Of a stretch of 64,000 nt of DNA, positions 57,665 to 64,000 are shown in pieces; within the stretch, counting starts at the first letter, position 1; each line of letters starts with the position of its first letter. Location: positions 62,001 to 126,000 of the forward strand of contig JASANG010002193.1 of assembly GCA_030248215.1 (NCBI GenBank). Reading direction: 5' to 3'. The position numbers and the translations under genes were made by a program. The notes under the pieces were generated by a model. It was given only the letters and a program-made list of their open reading frames with translations, searched no databases and was not told where the DNA came from. This DNA comes from Enoplolaimus lenunculus. Lineage: Eukaryota > Nematoda > Enoplea > Enoplida > Thoracostomopsidae.

Positions 57665-59130
57665 GTTTATATTAAATCACATACAAATATGCTACGCGGA
57701 ATACCACTGTGTGGCATAAACACTCGAATATTAAAATCGCAGACGACACTAGTATTTCTATCACTGATTGGGAAGAAATAAAACGCATTTTTCAAATTTT
57801 GACTGGTATAAAAAGCATCTGCTAGTCGCATTAAGGAAAGGAAAATTATAATCTTACTGCTTGGTTCGTGTCGAGTTAACCAGTACCTACGCTGCAAAAA
57901 TGGTGAGTCAAATTAACTCACTTCGAAATAAGCTTTTCCTGACTACACAAACTGAGTCAAATGCGACTCCACCAGAGTCAAATTCGACTCACTGAGCGAT
58001 TCAGTGAATCAAATTTGACTCTGGCGGAGTCGAGTTTTGACTCAGTTTGTGTAGTCAGGAAAAGCCTATTTCGGAAAAAGTCAATTTGACTCATTTTTGC
58101 AGTGTACAGATTTTCAACACTATGTCGTACAAAAATTATAAATTTATGGTTTTTGGGCAAATGCATTTCGATTTGATTCGGAGGAAAATTGGTCAAGTAC
58201 AGTTGTATCATTAACTAAACTCTCTGACAGGATATCACCACATGGTATCTCTATGGAACGATTCATATTATATGTGTTCATTGAACTACGTTGGTTATAT
58301 GCTAATAAGCCCATAAAAGGCTTAATTAAACAAATTTATAAATCAATTAGGAAATTTTTGTTTTATCCATCTAAAGTAAATTTGATTAAGCAGAAATGGT
58401 TGCTTTTGAATGCAAAGAATGGAGGAGTCGGCTTACCTGATGTCAGCATACGAATCTAGGTAGTTTAATGCTATATATCCGTTTCTTGAACTTTAAAGAA
58501 TACTTAGTTGGAAAAGATGTTTTGCGCATTTTTGTCTGCAAGTAGAACGTTTGGCACGACAAGAGACAATGGTAAAGAATGTCCCCATCGTTTATAAAGA
58601 GATACGGTTATATGTGCTGGAGTCAGGTGTCCGACGAGATAGCGAATTTTGTTGGATATTGGAAATAAACTTGTCATTAAAAATGTAAAGGCTAAATATG
58701 TTTATGATTTATGGGTCTCTCACCAATATAAAAGTGATATGATCTCCCGGGATCTTTTTGGACACAATATTTGGGTGTTGATATTAACTATTTAAAAGCA
58801 TAGGAATGGATTAAAGCCAAATGTGTTGACGGCAAGATGCCAGACCTTGTCTTTAAGCTAAGACATAGGTGTCTATTGATTAACAATACACTGGTGCAGT
58901 TTACAGATCGCACCAATTTATGTTTGTATTGCGAACAGTTAAATGTTCAAAATGTTGACAAGACTCATGTATTTATACATTGCCCGCGGGTATATAATTT
59001 TGTCTTTAAAATGATCCCCTTTTTCATGAATAATACGAGGATAAGGTATTTCGATTTTACTGATATAATTTTTGGGAACCGAAGCCTACGCCCAAGCCTG
59101 AGCAAACAAATTAGGGTTGCGCTATACTTT
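57665..59130 (+). mobile_element. Decayed LINE: end of reverse transcriptase and C-terminal zinc region
   Basis: Non-LTR retrotransposon remnant. About 57725-57830 translates to IKIADDTSISITDWEEIKRI, around the [YF]ADD active-site motif of reverse transcriptase (first position changed). After an inserted MITE, 58170-58460 gives ENWSSTVVSLTKLSDRIS and KNGGVGLPDV, typical of the thumb region of L1/Tx1-like LINEs. 58837-59130 gives LRHRCLLINNTL and CLYCEQ...KTHVFIHCP, the zf-RVT domain. Several stops and frame changes separate the pieces, and the 5' half (endonuclease, ORF1) is not visible. Assignment to the L1/Tx1 side is tentative. Confidence 0.75.
57890..58104. mobile_element. Palindromic foldback MITE inside the LINE remnant
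   Basis: TA duplications lie at 57888-57889 and 58105-58106. The left arm (CGCTGCAAAAATG...TTTTCCTGACTACACAAACT) and right arm (AGTTTGTGTAGTCAGGAAAA...CATTTTTGCAGTG) are complementary along almost their whole length around a centre near 57997. The internal word is GAGTCAAAT. It belongs to the same structural group as 3794-4047 and 12362-12630. Confidence 0.85.
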
Positions 59131-59351
59131 ACTGAGCCGAGCGCCTGTGCGCGCCGGAACACGGGCGGCGTGCGCGGTAATGTGTAATAAAAAGTTTAAT
59201 AAGCTTAAGCGAAAAATAAAATATTCTAAAGCAAGCTTACTCTATATTGTAGTCCCGCATAAATATCGTTCGTCGTCCATAACGGGCAACACCGAATATT
59301 TGAATATCCCGTGAGAAAACACGACAACTCCGGTTACACCACGGACATTAC

Positions 59352-61510
59352 TTATTCAATAGCCACTACCCGTGAACAATTATATTCAACGGCATTTGAC
59401 CGCATAAGATCATCAGGATGGCTTCCCGTTTCGTTCAAAGGCACTGGATAATGTCGATCTTTGAAATATTTCAGCCAATACGAAGATACTTCATTATTGA
59501 CGTTTCCAAATTTTAAACATCGCGTTGGAAACACTTGTTCTGAAAAATACCAGCGTTTGCTTGCAATTGTGCTTCCATAGCATGCAGGAGTGGATGATAT
59601 ATATAATTGAAGATTCATCCAACGTGCAGACGGACAGTAAAAATACGGGAAACCGATAGTGATCAAAATTAAGACGAACGCAATACACGGATATAATGCA
59701 TAAACGTTTCAAAATTTTTCTTGTTCAGCGATACAATTCAGCCATACAAATATATATTTACCCCAAATTTTTTCAAATTTTAAAGAAAAATAACACAATA
59801 TTGGGTTCGCATATATACAACATTAATCCCGAACCAAAGATCGTAGGCTATGCATAAAAACGTAAATTTAAAAAATGGTAAAATTCACTTCTAACGAATT
59901 TTACTAAACTCACAAATTAAATAAATCAGCTTTAAGTTAAAAATCAATCGTTTGAGATATCAAAATGTTTGTGTTTATAAAACATTGACGCAAATATTAA
60001 AAAAATTGTAAAAATTACTTTTAATGACTTCGTCGTACACTGCACGAACCAGCTGACAACAATAGAACGCTGGTTGACCCTGACTGTTTTGACAAGTGTT
60101 GCTGAACACATCGTTATACGCGTATCCACAGTACTTACGAGCAGATGTTACAATTTGATCGCAAAGTGTTTTGTCGCTAGCTGTGATATCATTTACCTAA
60201 AGCGTCCTACACGGTAGCATGACAATTGCAATGGGAGCGAAGCGCGTCAAATATATGAATTCAGGCAGTTGTGGTGGGTACGAACGACTCGAGAAAAGGT
60301 TGCTGAACACTGATGTATATTGTACTGTAGGGGCCCGAATAAGAGTTAGGACTGATATTTATTTGACTTCTTCAGAGAGTAAGTATCCCCTGTTATTCAG
60401 TTACGGACTGTTATTTATTTTTAACCCGCCCTCCGCCGCACTTCGTTAGATATATTTGGTACTGCAACTACCCGCTGAATTAAACGTTTGTCTTGAATCA
60501 AAAGCTTGAACGATAATACAAGGTTATACTTAGGAATGTACTTTTAAAGTTTAAGTATACTTTAAAGTTTCGAACTCAACTCTATTTGGTCCTCAAGTCA
60601 TTCATGCACTACAATTAGGAATAATTGACATTTACGGACTCTAATTAGGGATAAGAGACTCTAGCCGCTTACGGACACTAATATTAAGGATACGGACACT
60701 TCTGGTCACAACGGCATATAAATATTAAAGCCTAAGGGTAGACAACTCTATTGTAGCCCCTTTGAAAACAAAACGTAGGCCAAGAACCCCTAAGCTTCAT
60801 ATAAAAATTATCTGTAGGTTAACAGCACATTAGTTAAAATTAGCCATATATATTTTTACTTTGTAGAATCGTAGCTCAATGACAACCGGATCCGTCCCAC
60901 TTGTGCTGTGTTGCTCTTGCATTATCCGACCACAGGCAGTTATCAGCGGCTCTTCAACAACGCCAACATCCTCACTTGCATGAATGATTTTAAAACGTTC
61001 ATCTATTAATATATACAGTAGGCTCAGGCGTCTAATGAAAAATTTTGTCCCTTTCTTAGGATAATTTTAGAACCAGACAAATCTATCCAATGTTTACTTT
61101 TTAGGGCCGTAACTCTAGATTAAGCATATTCTACAGCCTACCTAAGCTTAAAAATGAATCCTAAGCCTAAAGCCTAAGCAAAAAAGTCTGAAATCTAATC
61201 CTATTTTATTGCAGTCTTGTGAGAAAACGGGTCGGTTGCGAAGGCACATTGGCCAAAGCAGTCATTGCATACCTGAAATTTCCATGGCTTCTCTGATAAT
61301 TATGGCAACATGAAACGCCGCATACGACGTACTTTTGCATCCACTACACTCTGCAATCTCAGATCTGGAAATGTTACAGTATTGTTTCGATTTATTGTTT
61401 CTGCCTATTTTAATGCAAACATCTGCATTTAACTGCGCGCCATACGTTTTATCAATAAAGAAGACAATGCAGCCGTGGTAAATGTCAGCTAATTGTTTTG
61501 AGGCAGACAT
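59352..61510 (-). CDS. YiiX/YebB-like permuted papain-fold hydrolase (Peptidase C92, NlpC/P60 superfamily)
   Basis: Predicted cysteine amidase or peptidase; substrate unknown. Exons on the minus strand: 61510-61273, 61002-60860, 60196-60019, 59539-59352, in phase, 248 aa, the usual size for the stand-alone domain. The start places LADIYHGCIVFFID at the family's 'GDI.F' position. The circularly permuted catalytic order is visible: His67 in YAAFHVAIIIR first, then Cys173 in FYCCQLVRAVYDE. VGVVEEPL (about 91-98) and YNDVF fit family blocks. The C-terminal YWLKYFKDRHYPVP...GSHPDDLMRS is a strong family signature. No signal peptide or membrane segment is seen. A TTTTCAG just before the ATG suggests a 5'-UTR intron. 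Introns carry MITEs shared with the other genes, so this is host DNA and not bacterial contamination. Converges on POLR1A. Confidence 0.78.
60325..60708. mobile_element. TA-flanked MITE copy in hydrolase intron 3
   Basis: Left end TACTGTAGGGGCCCGAATAAGAG. The body matches 15547-15967 in reverse (ACTGATATTTATTTG, CCTGTTATTCAGTTACGGACTGT). The right terminal repeat is missing or diverged. It lies between exons b and c (60197-60859). Confidence 0.65.
61094..61254. mobile_element. GGCC-ended MITE with CCTAAGCC words in hydrolase intron 1
   Basis: It ends AAGGCACATTGGCC. The interior has AATCCTAAGCCTAAAGCCTAAGC and 'TTTTATTGCAGTC', like 12129-12304. The left end has drifted (TTTACTTTTTAGGGCCG). 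Confidence 0.6.
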
Positions 61511-61704
61511 CTGAAAACGAAAATCTAAACACTAGCAGTCATGTCACGTTACAGACAATAAGCATCATATATCTGGAAGGACCTATAAATTAACTTTAAA
61601 TTCAATAAGCTTATTGCTGTTAATGTAATATTCAAACAGCACTGATTACAAGCTTCGGCCTATATATAACACAAGGGTTCCCATTCTCGGCCTATGTTAT
61701 TCTG

Positions 61705-61975
61705 AGGGGCGTCCCATTTACCCACGGGACAGCAATATAGCCGGAGTGAAATGTTTTTGCTGGGTTAGTCGGGACAGCTTAAAACCTGTTTTTTCTGCAG
61801 GGAAGGTCGGGACAGCCGGGACAGCTTCGAGCCCGTAGTTTTGCTAGATCACTTGGGACAGACGAAACAGCGTGGACCCAGCCCAATGTATAGAACACTG
61901 ACACAGAAACATTTTCTTTTATTGCGTTTTCAAGAGGCTGTCGACCCCCAAACCGCCACACAAAGCAATTCATTG
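61705..61975. repeat. Repeat with GGGACAGC units and a TTTTATTG...CAAGAGG block
   Basis: It opens GGGGCGTCCCATTTACCCACGGG, the same motif that precedes the minisatellite at 16514. A few GGGACAGC(CG) units follow, then ACATTTTCTTTTATTGCGTTTTC, which recurs at 63288-63330. This looks like a short-array relative of the 16.5-kb minisatellite. Confidence 0.55.
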
Positions 61976-62377
61976 TTTGAACTAAATTTTTTGACTTTGT
62001 CTTTGCAGCTTAAATGTGATAACCGCTTTTTGCGGCGGAGAACGTGTAATTTAAAGAGTTGTCTATGTAGAGGAAGGAATTGTGAGAAGTTCGTGATTTT
62101 GCCTTAAGCCTGTATCCTGTATCGCCTGTATAGTTCTTTCCTCGATGTATGCGTATCGCTCTGATTTAGTAAAACGCGGCCGGTAAATGTTTATTATAAA
62201 TCCCAACCCGCAACCCGTATGACACAAAATACCCAAAATTAAGGCCAGCAAATCACAGGTTATGCAATTTAACTGGTAACCCGAGCCGGAATCCTTAAAG
62301 CCGACGTCTGAATCTGATTTAATCCAGCCACTGGCTTTACCGTACCCAATACTTTTGCCGTTTTCCAGAATCCGTGC

Positions 62378-62521
62378 AATTCTAACCCCGTTAGAATTAC
62401 ACCCCGTTAAACCGTGTACTCTAACCCCGTTAGAGTTACACCAAATTTCCGACCAATCTAACCCCGTTAGATTTGGCCCAGCCGTTGTAGAATAATAAAT
62501 CTAACCCCGTTAGATTTATTA
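62378..62521. repeat. Array of four hairpins with common core CTAACCCCGTTAG
   Basis: Four perfect hairpins with a CCC loop lie at 62378-62398 (9-bp stem), 62418-62436 (8 bp), 62455-62473 (8 bp) and 62493-62521 (13 bp). Starts are 40, 37 and 38 bp apart. All share CTAAC-CCC-GTTAG, but the outer stem bases differ: AATT, ACT, AAT and TAATAAAT. In each case they are matched by the complement on the other side. Confidence 0.9.
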
Positions 62522-62836
62522 GACTACTTTTTCCCAGGTTTCCTTTAATACCCCAAGTTTCCTTTAACACATGCCACCAGTATTCTATACTGGGTGATAC
62601 CGCGCCTTGCGCAACGCCGATTAAACCAATATCCCGTAGTTTCCTTCACATGCTTATGCCACCGTGACAATCTTAAATTACTTCCGTTCGACCTTACTTA
62701 TTAAAATTCCGCCTTCAACGCAAAACCAAAACTTAAGAAACAATGTAAAAGTCCGTTCACCAGCCAGAAAATACACAACCGAGTTGTAGCGAAACAAAAC
62801 CAAGACTGATTCCGGTCCTGGCTACCCAAATCGGCA

Positions 62837-62903
62837 TCTCGACCTCATTTGCATTTTTGCCGACACCCACAATTGGGTGTCCGCAATGCGGTTGAGGTCG
62901 AGA
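62837..62903. repeat. Nested hairpin, 67 nt
   Basis: The outer arms TCTCGACCTCA (62837-62847) and TGAGGTCGAGA (62893-62903) are a perfect 11-bp stem. Inside, GCATT can pair with AATGC, and the tip GACACCCA-CAAT-TGGGTGTC (62862-62881) is a perfect 8-bp stem with a 4-nt loop. Other tight hairpins are nearby: CCAGTAT-TCT-ATACTGG (62577-62593), AGCACC/GGTGCT (62973-62989) and GACATAGC-CTA-GCTATGTC (62990-63008). Confidence 0.85.
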
Positions 62904-63008
62904 GCCACACATCCTGTACAACACTCCATCTACAACAACAACAACAATAACCGGTACAACACCCAATAACCAAGCACCATTGCGGTGCTGACATAGCCTA
63001 GCTATGTC

Positions 63009-63600
63009 GTTATTAGCAGATATAGCCAACTCTGAATACAACATTAATCAGCCACATTATACGGCCACGCAGGGCCCAGGTAAGTTTGACATTGCGGACA
63101 CAGCCGCCATAGCATCGATTTTAACATTTTCTACGCTTTGTAGCAACGCCTAAGCCTAACTTAAGTTCTAAGAGAGACTAGGTGGAGCCAGGAACTCCCT
63201 TAAGGTGTGGTTTTGATATAGGGTTTTATTTTTAGTTTTAGTTTTTAGTTTGAAATAGGTTTAAGTGTGGCATAGCCACCTACAGGAATGTTTTATCTCC
63301 GGAAGTTGTCTTTTATTGTGTTCTCAAAGGGTTTGTGCCCCTCCAACCCCCTACACACTAGGCAGTTTACGTATATATTGTGCATCATATACATTTTCAA
63401 ACAGCTAAACATTAAAAATGATAATACACAAATAGCGCATTCAAACCAGAGGCGTTGCCAAGATTTGGTTTCCGGAGGGTAGACTAATTTTTCAAAGGAA
63501 AAACTCAACATATTATTTTAATTGTATGAGCAACGCAAAATAAAATTACGTTTGATATGTGTCAAATTAGTACAAACGGAAAATTTCACCCGACCCGTAA
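63009..63600. other. Repeat-derived DNA without recognised gene
   Basis: 63285-63370 shares TTTTATTGTGTTCTCAAAGG and a CCCCCTACACAC tail with 61905-61970. The rest is unassigned; the short open frames show no family resemblance. Confidence 0.45.
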
Positions 63601-63960
63601 TGTGAGGGGTTACCAAAATTTTATTTTCCTAAAGTCTCCATTTGCACGGATAATATCCGAATTTCTCAAAATCCCGAGGTAAAAAGGCTATGAAAAAATC
63701 CCAATTTCTATGATAATATCTCAATTTCCCAAAAACCCACTTTCCAAAAATCGAAATTTCGTAAAATATCTCAATGTCCCGAATATCCGAATTTCCCAAA
63801 ATCCCAATTTCCCGGGTAATATCCCAATTTCCCAAAATTCTAATTTTCCAAATTCCCGAGCGAAAAAGGCTGCGTTCAAAATCCAAATTTCACGGGTAAT
63901 CTTCAAATTTCCCAAAATACTAATTTCCCGGGCGATATCTTTGGATTTTCGAAACTCCCT
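63600..63960. repeat. Degenerate minisatellite of AATTTCCCAAAATCCC units
   Basis: About 20 units of roughly 16-18 bp alternate AATTTCCCAAAA and TCCCGGGTAATATC forms, with frequent small changes. Long Ile/Gly/Trp-rich frames on the minus strand are artefacts of the repeat. The array probably continues close to the window end. Confidence 0.8.
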
Positions 63961-64000
63961 CTTCAGTACATGGTCCTTGGACCCTATGCTTTTGCCGGAT

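Noticed and set aside
62378-62521. CRISPR array
   Set aside because: Regular spacing of a palindromic repeat is superficially similar, but the repeat is 13 bp, the flanks are complementary and not unique spacers, and the DNA is from an animal.
1-64000. LTR retrotransposon, endogenous retrovirus or Polinton
   Set aside because: No gag, protease, integrase, envelope or capsid similarity and no paired long direct repeats were seen; the only reverse transcriptase remnant is a LINE.

Overview
The window is nuclear DNA from an animal, probably an invertebrate. Its genes have many GT-AG introns, it is AT-rich, and much of the non-coding DNA is small foldback transposons, SINEs and satellites. I cannot place the phylum from sequence alone. 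Gene models below were built by joining exons at GT/AG sites where reading phase and family alignment agree.

Four protein-coding genes are supported. (1) A SKOR/Corl/Fussel transcriptional corepressor (+, 8948-15023, 5 exons, 932 aa). (2) A very-long-chain 3-oxoacyl-CoA reductase of the HSD17B12 type (-, 25298-19231, 9 exons, 312 aa, the same length as the human protein). (3) The largest subunit of RNA polymerase I, POLR1A (+, 32147-55953, 37 exons, 1778 aa, every exon phase compatible). (4) A stand-alone YiiX/YebB-like permuted papain-fold hydrolase (Peptidase C92/NlpC-P60 superfamily, -, 61510-59352, 4 exons, 248 aa). This last type is far better known from bacteria than animals.

Layout: 1-8.9 kb is intergenic with several foldback elements and a large tetranucleotide array. 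8.9-15 kb is SKOR. 15-19.2 kb is intergenic with MITEs, a 10-bp minisatellite and a tRNA-like sequence. 19.2-25.3 kb is the reductase. 25.3-32.1 kb is the divergent intergenic region between the reductase and POLR1A, nearly all repeats (a hAT MITE with 8-bp target duplication, a tandem-unit element, a pair of inverted MITEs, tRNA-derived SINEs). 32.1-56 kb is POLR1A. 56-59.3 kb holds a decayed LINE split by a foldback MITE. 59.3-61.5 kb is the hydrolase. 61.5-64 kb is repeats, including an array of four short perfect hairpins whose arms differ but stay complementary, plus several other tight hairpins.

The genes do not form a functional cluster: nuclear corepressor, ER fatty-acid elongation enzyme, nucleolar polymerase subunit and a probable hydrolase. 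Their introns are heavily colonised by the same MITE families as the intergenic DNA. No LTR retroelement, retrovirus or Polinton was recognised. The most unusual items are the covarying hairpin array (62378-62521), the intron-bearing YiiX-like gene, telomere-like TTAGGC runs inside a MITE family, a 30-nt in-frame exon in POLR1A and a possible alternative terminal exon in POLR1A.
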